Shown: positions 1-5,856, counted from the first letter of the stretch. The stretch is DNA of 8,155 nucleotides from Acidobacteriaceae bacterium (GCA_030049955.1 JASIJX010000097.1:1-8155), one strand, 5' to 3'. Notes: a model not told the origin generated them from the letters alone. Translations and numbers: made by a program.

Positions 1-1
1 G

Positions 2-106
2 CTAATCAAGGACCAAGAAATTTGGGACCGGCGATCGTGCTTGATCGAGAAAATATTGGTGTATCTCGAGTGGCGCGCACGTGGTCCGGGACCAATTAGT
101 GAGTAA
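2..106 (+). CDS. Possible 3' end of a gene entering from the left
   Basis: This frame is open from the window edge to a TAA at 104-106 and gives about 34 residues, with a middle part reading 'DQEIWDRRSCLIEKILVYLE' and an end 'GPGPISE'. The composition (charged residues mixed with aliphatics) looks protein-like, but I recognise no family. A second frame is open over nearly the same stretch (stop near 98), so the open frame alone is weak evidence. It may be the tail of a real gene to the left or chance. Confidence 0.2.
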   Translation, partial: LIKDQEIWDRRSCLIEKILVYLEWRARGPGPISE

Positions 107-140
107 TGACCACGCCCTTCTCGGAAGGCAGATATCCCAT
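96..140 (-). CDS. Tiny ORF (14 codons) behind a strong ribosome binding site
   Basis: On the minus strand an ATG at 140-138 is preceded by a strong Shine-Dalgarno sequence, AGGAGGGG (complement of 146-153), with a 5-base spacer 'ttttg'. The frame reads MGYLPSEKGVVITH and stops at TAA (98-96). A site this good is unlikely to serve only 14 codons. It may mark the start of a gene whose body has been lost, a leader peptide, or chance. There is no family match for the peptide. Confidence 0.25.
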   Translation of the reverse strand: MGYLPSEKGVVITH

Positions 141-593
141 CAAAACCCCTCCTGTCTCGTTGGGTAGAGTTCCGAATTTGTGAACAGTTCCGAGAAGCCT
201 TTTGCTCTCGAGTCAACCCCTTTAAATTACGCTCGAAAGCGCCAGGGGATGATTCGGGCGTACGTTTGGCAACCTAAAGATCAACCGGGACTAGGTCCCC
301 ACCGGCCCTCTCGTGAACTAGATGCTGGAGAACGCCGTTTTCTCCGAAATGGTCCGAAGTCAAAAGGGATCCGCCGAATTCCGGTTCAGAGAATTAGGCA
401 GGCTATCAGGGGGCGCCCCGAAAGGGAGAATTCTCTCCGTGTCCTTTCTCCCTGGAAATACTGAAATTTGTCCGGAATTTTAAGCGTGATCGACAAATCG
501 GGAAGAATTCTCTGAAATTAAGGACTCTATGGCGGTGCAGGGAGTCTGGAGCGAACCGTTCTCCGAGATCAAATTCCCGTTAACAGCGAAAAA

Positions 594-732
594 TACAGGG
601 AATTTCCTCGCATTTGAGGAGAACTTCGCGGCCTTATGTCGCTAATCCACAGGGCCGCAAAGACTTTTCAATCCTAAAAGTACCCTAGGCGTGAAACCTA
701 ACAGGGAATTTTCTCGCCCTTAACAGGGAATT
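594..732 (+). repeat. Three copies of a 10-12 base direct repeat, 'taacagggaatt' type
   Basis: The 12-mer 'taacagggaatt' occurs exactly at 699-710 and 721-732, a 22-base period. A third copy sharing the last 10 bases ('acagggaatt') lies at 595-604. The same core returns in the same orientation at 5811-5821, and as 'tcagggaat' at 5833-5841, on the other side of the mla operon. The function is unknown. It is a candidate dispersed repeat associated with mobile-element relics, since in this window it occurs only beside the transposase and recombinase fragments. Confidence 0.6.
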
Positions 733-876
733 ATGTTGTTCAGATCCGAGCCATTCTGCACTCTCCGACGCTTTGCTCCGAAAAATGCATTGGTGAAGCC
801 CGCTGACTTCGCCAATCCCGATCGGCTGGAAGGGTTGCGGTCGGCGCGCCACCGTGACGAACTGCCTATGCTGTAA
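733..876 (+). CDS. Possible 47-codon ORF, unknown
   Basis: An ATG at 733 opens a frame to TAA at 874-876. The second half, reading 'NPDRLEGLRSARHRDELPML' at the C terminus, looks protein-like (amphipathic, charged). The start overlaps the last repeat copy, and no Shine-Dalgarno is evident. It may be the tail of a decayed gene whose upstream part was replaced by repeats. A 68-codon minus-strand frame overlaps it and has no better support. I recognise no family. Confidence 0.2.
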   Translation: MLFRSEPFCTLRRFAPKNALVKPADFANPDRLEGLRSARHRDELPML

Positions 877-1049
877 GGTTGGAGTGATCATCCCAGTTGC
901 CCACGTCGGCTGCCCTCACCTCGGAGTAGCACCTCGTCCCCGGGCCAGCCCATCCGGCGAATTCCAGCTACTTGATCTCCCGCTTCCAAGACCCTTCGCT
1001 ACATTATTGATTGAATAATCAACTTGGGATCGTGAAGGTGGCCCTATAA

Positions 1050-1406
1050 TTGCCGGTGCAGATCGTCATCGATCATGGCATGGAGTTTACTTCCAAGGCG
1101 CTCGACCGATGGGATTACGAAAACAAGATGACGCTGCACTTCATTATGCCCGACTGTCCGATGGAGAACGGCTACATCGAGAGCTTTCATGGCAAGTTCT
1201 GTGAGGAATACCTCAACGAACACTCGTTTCTCACGCTCGACGATGCGAAGGAAACCATCCAAAGCTGGCGGATCGATTACAACCAGTGTGCGCCCGCATT
1301 GTGCGCCAGAGGAATTCTTTACAGGCTGTGTCGGAAAATCTTGCAGCTAAACTCAACGCGAGGACTCGATTCTACTGGTGCTGAGAAGTCAAGATCGGTG
1401 AAGTGA
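1050..1406 (+). pseudogene. IS3-family transposase (OrfB, rve domain), C-terminal remnant
   Basis: This is a DDE integrase-core fragment of an IS3-type transposase. Residues 1-79 follow the family closely: 'IVIDHGMEF' carries the second catalytic Asp (residue 8), 'MENGYIESFHGKF' carries the catalytic Glu (residue 44), and the 35-residue gap is the classic D-35-E spacing. 'WRIDYNQ' is the usual motif before 'RPHSSLGYLTP'. The first catalytic Asp, the HTH and orfA are absent, and an in-frame TAA lies just before the TTG at 1050. After 'DYNQ' the family motif is lost. In another frame 'APEEFF' reappears at about 1309-1326, so about 18 bases plus a frame-changing base were lost. The frame read to 1406 beyond about 1289 is therefore not native. 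It cannot encode an active enzyme. Terminal inverted repeats were not identified. Confidence 0.87.
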
Positions 1407-1486
1407 TTCTCCGCGGGCCAGTCTCGAGGTCGCTGATCTAGGTCCGTGCCGAAATTGCCTGCCAATGACAATGCCGCCTTTTCCTG

Positions 1487-2857
1487 TCATCTCTGGCGGC
1501 TCTCAAAAGCTACCAAGCAGACGCCATCCCAGGTCCTCTTTTGCGAATTGATAGGGGGACTATCTTTCAACCCGACGATGCCAACATTCTTTGGCGGGAC
1601 ATGGTAATGGAGCTCGAGATAGGACCTGACCGTGATCGCGCGTCGACGGGAGTCAAAAAGCTGTTGCGTCGCAGGAACTCCCCTGGAATATCCCTCCACG
1701 ACGATGGGTGCCCCATACATTTCTTTCATTTGTGAAACGGCCGCGTCGATCCGCAACCGTCCTTGATCGGAAAGAACCTCATTTCCAGATCGATCTGTTT
1801 CAAACAGATCTTTTGCCTCGATCCAATAGCGTGATCCGATCCCGTTGAATACTTGGTTTTGCCGATATTCGTTCACCGGAATGTCGTTGAGGTTGTAGTA
1901 GCCACGATGCTTGAAGAAGCCCCTTAAGAGGAACTGATGTTTGAGTGCCTCCGTATCTTCTGCGAGATTTCCTGTCGCGACGTTGATGTTCGATAACGAC
2001 TGCTGCAGATTCTGCCCCGCCACTTGCCCATATTGATCCTCGGCAAATGCCTGGTCGAGGGTAGTCTTAACTTGGCCGGTCATTTCATTCAGTTGCTGGG
2101 TTGTGCTCCTGGTGTTCACAAGTGTCTGGTCCATTTTGCCAACCAATTCCCGATGCTGGACCTCGCTGAGAATGCCGTCGACTTTAGCTACCGACTGATC
2201 CATGCGACCCGAAGCCGATTTAGCATTCTTGATTGTGTCGCGTACGTCCGCAGCAGTCACATTATCCTCCAGGAGCATTCCAGCTGTTCCTTTGCCGTGG
2301 CGGATGTCGCCGACGATCCCGTTGGCATTGTGGATGGTCGATGTAACTGAATCCAGCGCCAGGTCCAAATGAGTCCGGGCATCATCTATTGTGGAATTGG
2401 CATTGAGCATGATCCCCTGTGCCTGTTCGAGGAGCTTCGACATCTCAAACGGTTCCTTGCTGCGCAAAGTGCTGCCGACAGCGGCAACGGCGGAGTTGGC
2501 CGTGCCATCTTCCACGAGCACAAACTTGTCTCCGACTAGGCCCTCGGTTCCAATTGTGGCGATCGAATCCTCGCGTATCAGTCCATGCAGTTGTTCGTCG
2601 ACATCTAATTCGAGCCGGAACGGTTCCGCGGGGTTCGAAGGAATGTCGATCTTCTCCACAGTTCCCGCATCCATACCGTGCACCTTCACTTTTGAGCCTT
2701 TTGCAATGCCGTCCACATTGATAAACGTTGTGTAGAGATCTACATGGCGCCTGAAAGCCTTGTGTTGATTCCCGATTAAAAACAGCACTGCGCCAAAAAG
2801 AACTATGCCGACTGTTACAAATACGCCGATCGCTGCAGCATGAGTTTTGATAATCAT
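1487..2857 (-). CDS. mlaD: MlaD-like MCE-domain lipid transporter subunit with C-terminal OmpA-like domain
   Basis: This 456-residue subunit of an Mla-type phospholipid ABC transporter is anchored in the inner membrane and faces the periplasm. An uncleaved N-terminal membrane helix (about 8-29) is followed by an MCE domain (about 38-116), with the family pattern 'TTFINVDGIAKGSKVKVHGM' and 'EGLVGDKFVLV'. Next comes a long, mostly helical region (about 138-308) with many Gln, Asn and Thr, of the kind that forms a tube in MCE hexamers. 'LLRGFFKHRGY' (310-320) is a motif I associate with long MCE proteins. Residues about 345-452 resemble an OmpA C-terminal domain: 'IVVEGYSRG', then 'SRRRAITVRSYLE', a variant of the RA..V..YL helix. 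The Asn and Asp/Arg peptidoglycan contacts are not all evident. E. coli MlaD is only about 180 residues, so this is the long form. The ATG directly follows the mlaF TGA, implying coupled translation. It is the last gene of the operon. Confidence 0.92.
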   Translation of the reverse strand: MIIKTHAAAIGVFVTVGIVLFGAVLFLIGNQHKAFRRHVDLYTTFINVDGIAKGSKVKVHGMDAGTVEKIDIPSNPAEPFRLELDVDEQLHGLIREDSIATIGTEGLVGDKFVLVEDGTANSAVAAVGSTLRSKEPFEMSKLLEQAQGIMLNANSTIDDARTHLDLALDSVTSTIHNANGIVGDIRHGKGTAGMLLEDNVTAADVRDTIKNAKSASGRMDQSVAKVDGILSEVQHRELVGKMDQTLVNTRSTTQQLNEMTGQVKTTLDQAFAEDQYGQVAGQNLQQSLSNINVATGNLAEDTEALKHQFLLRGFFKHRGYYNLNDIPVNEYRQNQVFNGIGSRYWIEAKDLFETDRSGNEVLSDQGRLRIDAAVSQMKEMYGAPIVVEGYSRGVPATQQLFDSRRRAITVRSYLELHYHVPPKNVGIVGLKDSPPINSQKRTWDGVCLVAFESRQR

Positions 2858-3607
2858 TCAGCGCTCCGAGATGAATTGTTCGAGATGACAGTCGCCTCGC
2901 TCGTCCAGCTCCTGCGGGGTTCCGAAGGCAAGCAGGCGAGACCTATCTAGAACGGCGAATTTGTCTGCAATCTTCCGTGCTCCGCGAACATCGTGCGTTA
3001 CGATGACCATCGTCGTGTGCTGCCTCTCCTTCACATCAATGAGCAGGCTGTCGATTTCGGAGGTTGTGAGTCGGTCGAGGCCACTGGTCGGCTCGTCAAC
3101 CAGGAGAATCTTTGGCCGGAGGACCAGAGCTCGGGCCAACCCGGCTCGCTTCTGCATTCCACCGGAAAGAGCGGACGGCATCTTGTCTCCATCGTTCTCA
3201 AGCCCAACGCTGCGCAACTGCTCGCGAACCCTCTCCTGAATCTCACCGACAGGACATCCCTTCAGACGATAGAGTGGCATCGCCACATTTTCGGAGAGAG
3301 TGAAAGAGTCGAACAACGCTGCTCCCTGGAACATGTAACCCATTTTGCGGCGCACGCCCGCGAGTTGAGTTTCATTGAGAGTTGCAAGATCCCTCCCTCC
3401 CACCTTCACTTGCCCTCGATCGGCGATAAGCAAGCCGATCATCAACTTCAAGGTGACGCTTTTCCCCGTGCCACTGCGGCCCAGGATGCACACAACTTCA
3501 CCCGGCATCACTTTGAAAGTGACCAAATCCAGAACGGCCCGTCCATCAAATCCCTTGACCACATCCTGAAACTCGACAGCGGCATCCGTATTCTCTGCTG
3601 CAGTCAT
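2858..3607 (-). CDS. mlaF: MlaF-like ABC transporter ATP-binding protein
   Basis: This is the cytoplasmic ATPase that powers Mla-type phospholipid transport with MlaE and MlaD. At 249 residues it is normal length for the family. The ABC motifs are intact and in order: Walker A 'GRSGTGKS' (43-50), Q-loop Gln 94 in 'GYMFQGAALFDSFT', signature 'LSGGMQKR' (147-154), Walker B 'ILLVDEP' with Asp171-Glu172, D-loop 'SGLD', and H-switch His205 in 'VIVTHD'. 'GAALFDSFTLSENVAMPL' and 'SGGMQKRAGLARAL' are typical of the MlaF/Ttg2A/Mkl subgroup rather than of importers in general. The ATG overlaps the mlaE stop by four bases (ATGA), and the TGA abuts the mlaD ATG, so the three genes are translationally coupled. 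All catalytic residues are present, and I see nothing abnormal. Confidence 0.96.
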   Translation of the reverse strand: MTAAENTDAAVEFQDVVKGFDGRAVLDLVTFKVMPGEVVCILGRSGTGKSVTLKLMIGLLIADRGQVKVGGRDLATLNETQLAGVRRKMGYMFQGAALFDSFTLSENVAMPLYRLKGCPVGEIQERVREQLRSVGLENDGDKMPSALSGGMQKRAGLARALVLRPKILLVDEPTSGLDRLTTSEIDSLLIDVKERQHTTMVIVTHDVRGARKIADKFAVLDRSRLLAFGTPQELDERGDCHLEQFISER

Positions 3608-4386
3608 ATCGCATGGTTCGGGAACAAGAAGAAAATGGATTTTACCAGCAGCACGTCGGCAGCGATTACCAGTAGCGACGACACGACGACGCTGTTGGTT
3701 GAGGCCTGCCGCACGCCATCCGATCCTGCGTTAGTCGTATAACCGAAGTAGCATGAAACCGTAGAGATGATGAAACCGAAAACTACCGTTTTCAGCGTCG
3801 GAGGCAGGAACTCTGCCAGAAAAACTCCCTCGAATGCGCGTCTAAGGTACAATGCCAACCCGATGTGCGAAGTCGCCCCTTCTGCAATGTACCCTCCAAA
3901 GATGCCCGCGGCATCCGTATATGTAGTGAGAACGGGCATCAGCAATGAGCAAGCTAAGATCCGCGTGACTACGAGCAGCTTGAAAGAATCGACGGAAAGC
4001 GTCTCAATCGCATCGATTTGCTCAGTCGCGCGCATGTTCGCAAGCTGCGCACCAATTCCCGCTCCGACACGTCCGGCAATCAGCAGTGCGCAAAGCAGGG
4101 GACCGATCTCTGTAAAGAACGACAGAGACTGGAATGTCGGGATATCAGCCGTCGCACCGAACTGAACGAGCGTACTCCGCGTGTGTAGCGTCATGATCAC
4201 GCCGAGTGCAAAGCCGGTCGAGAGGATCAATGCGAGCGATCCCACGCCCATTTCATAGAGCATCCTCAAAAAGTACTCCAGTTCGAATGGCGGGAACCAA
4301 ATATCCCGTAGGGCACGCCCTCCGAACAGGGTGACGTACCCAAGAAATTCGAAGGCTTTTAGAACTTTGCCACCGAATTTTGGCAG
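3604..4386 (-). CDS. mlaE: MlaE-like ABC transporter permease, probable CTG start
   Basis: This integral inner-membrane permease of the Mla phospholipid transporter is 260 residues from the CTG at 4386-4384. The family signature is present: 'GRVGAGIGAQLANMRATEQ' followed by 'IDAIETLSVDSFKLLVVTR', in the loop that contacts the MlaF ATPase. About five hydrophobic segments flank it. The first canonical start in frame is TTG at 4269 (221 residues), but family-like sequence continues upstream without a stop: 'EFLGYVTLFGGRALRD' and 'IWFPPFELEYFLRMLYEMG' form the amphipathic N-terminal helix and lead-in seen in MlaE proteins. Between the in-frame TGA (4422-4420) and 4269 there is no ATG, GTG or TTG. 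The CTG at 4386 sits four bases after GGAGG (complement of 4391-4395, within GAGGGAGGA) and gives the usual MlaE length. I therefore prefer it. An ancestral ATG mutated to CTG is possible. It is the first gene of the operon. Confidence 0.92.
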   Translation of the reverse strand: MPKFGGKVLKAFEFLGYVTLFGGRALRDIWFPPFELEYFLRMLYEMGVGSLALILSTGFALGVIMTLHTRSTLVQFGATADIPTFQSLSFFTEIGPLLCALLIAGRVGAGIGAQLANMRATEQIDAIETLSVDSFKLLVVTRILACSLLMPVLTTYTDAAGIFGGYIAEGATSHIGLALYLRRAFEGVFLAEFLPPTLKTVVFGFIISTVSCYFGYTTNAGSDGVRQASTNSVVVSSLLVIAADVLLVKSIFFLFPNHAI

Positions 4387-4389
4387 AAA

Positions 4390-4398
4390 TCCTCCCTC
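4390..4398 (-). promoter_or_regulatory. Ribosome binding site that supports the mlaE CTG start
   Basis: The minus strand reads GAGGGAGGA from 4398 down to 4390. The GGAGG core ends four bases before the CTG at 4386, and the GAGG part lies eight bases before it. It is the only strong Shine-Dalgarno sequence in the 150 bases upstream of the TTG at 4269, and it fits the length of MlaE. The 4-base spacer is slightly short. Confidence 0.6.
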
Positions 4399-4431
4399 TG
4401 GCGGCCCGGCAGCAGCCAGTCAAGGTTTTAT

Positions 4432-5218
4432 TTGGTGTTTGATGCACCAAACCTCGGAGAAGCTTTCCCGTTCTGGAACTCGTCTGGCACGGAACCTCAC
4501 GAAATCCAGATCGAAGCAATCGCGCAGTACTGCGAAGCGTTGGTCCTTTATGAACGTCTCGAGGATGCGCCGCCAGGATACTGGGAAACGGCAATGAAGC
4601 GATTATCACAGTAGATGATCGGGCTCCGTTAGAGCGCCGTAGATTTTCGGCGGCGCATGAGCTCGGGCATTGGATGAGAGACCGGGACAAGATAAGGTTC
4701 TCCTGTACAGAGCAGGCCATGCAGGGCGAATGGGGCCCCTTCAACGACGAGCACGGAGCAAATCAATACGCGGCCGACCTTTTGCTGCCGAAATCTATGT
4801 TCGTTCCGGTGGCAAGGAACAAGCCGCTGACCTTAGATTCTGCCGCTGAACTCGGCTTGTTGTTTCGGACCAGTCTGACGGCAACAGCCATCCATCTCTT
4901 GCGCTTCGGATCGTTTCCAGGATGCTAATCTACACCGAAAATGGGAAGCGCAGATGGTTCATCAGGGGCGAGGATGTTCCGGATAGCCTTTGGCCGCACG
5001 AGGCTCCGCTGCCGGTGACATACGCGGCAGATTTGATCAAGGGAGAGCGCCAGACGGTTTCTCCGGCCGCGATTCAGGCGAACGGCTGGATCAACCATCC
5101 TCGATCGCAGTGGTATGAGCTGATAGAGCACTCTGTTCGGATTTCGCGCACCGGAATCCTGACCATGCTTTGGTGGAAAGGCGAAAAGCAGCTGCTCGAC
5201 TTGAATGAAGAAGAATGA
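4432..5218 (+). pseudogene. ImmA/IrrE-family zinc metallopeptidase, broken into three frames
   Basis: Three successive reading frames assemble into one ImmA/IrrE (DUF955) protein of about 260 residues. Part 1 (4432-4563) contains 'EPHEIQIEAIAQYC' and 'ALVLYERLED'. Part 2 (about 4563-4919) continues 'GCAARILGNGNEAIITV', then the zinc-binding 'HELGH' at 4656-4670, then 'NQYAADLLLPKSMF' and 'RTSLTATAIHLLRFGSFP'. Part 3 (4922-5218) continues 'MLIYTENGKRRWFIRGEDVP' and ends 'LTMLWWKGEKQLLDLNEEE'. Each join is a shift equal to one missing base, near 4563 and near 4919. Such proteases usually cleave repressors or antitoxins of mobile elements together with an XRE-type partner, and no partner is visible here. 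The catalytic motif is preserved. The first 20 residues are uncertain: the TTG at 4432 and GTG at 4435 follow a weak AAGG, and an ATG at 4442 in another frame also gives plausible sequence. It is divergent from mlaE with about 45 bases between starts. It is most likely a recent pseudogene. Confidence 0.86.
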
Positions 5219-5365
5219 GAATCGTCGCTCTGCGATTTCTCCAGCCTTTTCTCTATCATGAGCTTTGGCTTCGTCACTGGCGGTCACGTGGCCAACTTCA
5301 CCTCACTCGCCTGTGCTGCAGATCAGGTGACACGACGCCGGGAACGAGGACTGCCAACCCAATGA
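5219..5365 (+). pseudogene. Fragment of a PLP-dependent decarboxylase (group II)
   Basis: Directly after the ImmA stop, in the same frame, an open stretch contains 'SFGFVTGGHVANFTSLACAA' followed by 'DQVTRR'. This resembles the cofactor-phosphate-binding segment of group II PLP decarboxylases and related aminotransferase-fold enzymes (pattern G-x-(V/L)-(T/S)-(S/G)-G-x-x-A-N-x-x-(A/S)-L-x-x-A-R). Only about 25-30 residues match (roughly 5258-5338). The rest of a protein normally over 450 residues is absent, and the frame ends at TGA 5363-5365. The right part overlaps the antisense membrane-protein fragment, which places the breakpoint near 5320-5338. No start or function remains. The match is short, so the family call is moderate. 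Confidence 0.5.
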
Positions 5366-5516
5366 AGCGAAAGCTGTGCAAGATGAGCAGAGGCCGCAAC
5401 GCGTCGGCCCGCGGCCGGAGGCGGATCTCCGGCCAAATATATCGAGCTGCGACTATCCCCCACGCAATCAAGCTGAATGCGATGCTCGCGAAGAACAAGA
5501 TATTCTGTTGCGGCAC
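5298..5516 (-). pseudogene. 5' part of a small two-helix membrane protein, 3' end lost
   Basis: A GTG start at 5516-5514 follows an AAGGAGA ribosome binding site (complement of about 5525-5531, spacer about 9), so the 5' end looks genuine. The product begins 'MPQQNILFFASIAFSLIAWG' and has a first membrane segment at about residues 6-24. A basic loop follows, with 'YIWPEIRLRPRADALRPL', and then a second hydrophobic segment containing 'HSFRFIGLAVLVPGVVSPDL'. I associate this pattern with a conserved uncharacterised membrane protein of roughly 90-110 residues. Here the resemblance stops after 'SPDL' (about residue 66, near 5319). The last few residues, 'QHRRVR', come from the joined decarboxylase fragment. 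The expected C-terminal helix is missing. It lies 62 bases downstream of the YCII-like fragment on the same strand, suggesting they were one operon. Confidence 0.6.
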
Positions 5517-5578
5517 GATGAGTGTCTCCTTTCGAGAATTTCAGCCATTGATACCGGCATGCCCCTCTAAGCGAGGAC

Positions 5579-5761
5579 TCACTGCTTTGCTCCTAGGCTA
5601 ACCAACATCCTGAGCGGCATCAAAGGCCCAACGGGAATGTACTCGTGATCCATTAACTGCTCCTTCGCGAGCGGCAGCGTTTCCATAAGAGCCTGTGCCT
5701 CCTCCACGGTCGTCGCGTCTACTAGGAAGATGACGCCTCTGCCATCGCCGCGCGAATACCA
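5579..5761 (-). pseudogene. 3' part of a YCII / muconolactone-isomerase-like protein
   Basis: With no start codon at its left boundary, this minus-strand frame runs from just after an in-frame TAG (5764-5762) to TGA (5581-5579) and gives 60 residues. It reads 'WYSRGDGRGVIFLVDATTVE', then 'EEAQALMETLPLAKEQLMDH', then 'EYIPVGPLMPL'. This matches the C-terminal half of dimeric alpha/beta-barrel proteins of the YCII and muconolactone-isomerase type: a strand, the helix 'VEEAQALMETLPL', then 'Y-I-P-(V/L)-G-P-L'. The N-terminal half (about 40 residues) is absent, so the gene was cut near 5762. The surviving 3' end and the intact 5' end of the next gene (GTG 5516) keep an operon-like arrangement. 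It is non-functional as it stands. Confidence 0.62.
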
Positions 5762-5810
5762 CTATTCACTGTGCTTAGCCTAACGTGTCCGACCATCGGA
5801 TCTCAAAAAG

Positions 5811-5821
5811 AACAGGGAATT
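5811..5821 (+). repeat. Fourth copy of the 'aacagggaatt' repeat
   Basis: The 11-mer is identical to those at 700-710 and 722-732 and has the same orientation, about 5.1 kb away on the far side of the mla operon. Confidence 0.55.
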
Positions 5822-5830
5822 TCTTCGAGA

Positions 5831-5856
5831 TATCAGGGAATCGAAATTCCCTGATA
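5831..5856. repeat. Perfect 11-bp inverted repeat with 4-base loop
   Basis: 'tatcagggaat' (5831-5841) and 'attccctgata' (5846-5856) are exact reverse complements around a 'cgaa' loop. One arm carries the same 'cagggaat' core as the direct repeats. No T-run follows on either side, so it is not a typical intrinsic terminator. A protein-binding palindrome, a recombination site or a mobile-repeat hairpin are the options. GNRA-like tetraloops such as CGAA also favour an RNA hairpin. Confidence 0.7.

Larger units (their letters stand above)
107..1049. other. Degenerate intergenic stretch with short repeats, no recognisable gene
   Basis: About 940 bases hold no gene that I recognise. A 94-codon frame at 180-464 (GTG start) is rich in Arg, Pro and Gly, has no domain signature and no good ribosome binding site, and I do not call it. 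What is visible is repeat-like. 'agaattctct' occurs at 427-436 and 504-513. 'ggagaa...ttctcc' pairs at 327-332 and 340-345. 'acagggaatt' occurs at 595, 701 and 723. 'attatt...aataat' forms a small inverted repeat just before the transposase relic. A 47-codon frame at 733-876 is listed separately. The texture suggests old mobile-element flanks rather than a promoter region. Confidence 0.6.

Noticed and set aside
180..464. 94-codon plus-strand ORF with GTG start
   Set aside because: It has no Shine-Dalgarno, no family pattern and a basic, low-complexity composition in a repeat-bearing intergenic zone. It could be a relic but is not supportable as a gene.
2993..3742. 249-codon plus-strand ORF
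   Set aside because: It is antisense to mlaF and the end of mlaE, which have complete ABC motifs and family sequence. The translated product has no domain signature.
4555..4570. Programmed -1 frameshift in the ImmA-like gene
   Set aside because: No X-XXY-YYZ slippery heptamer or downstream pseudoknot is evident at the join, and a second independent shift occurs 350 bases later. Decay is simpler.
4253..4744. 163-codon minus-strand ORF upstream of mlaE
   Set aside because: It overlaps the real mlaE N-terminus in another frame and is antisense to the metallopeptidase relic. Its composition (Ser/Arg/Pro/Cys) is typical of a shadow frame.
4925..5287. 120-codon minus-strand ORF
   Set aside because: It is antisense to the third segment of the ImmA-like protein, which matches the family to its C-terminus.
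5215..5601. 128-codon plus-strand ORF starting at the ImmA stop
   Set aside because: It runs across three unrelated fragments. The recognisable sequences there are in another plus frame (decarboxylase) and on the minus strand (membrane protein).
5831..5856. Intrinsic terminator
   Set aside because: The 11-bp stem is perfect, but its GC content is low and no T-run follows in either direction.
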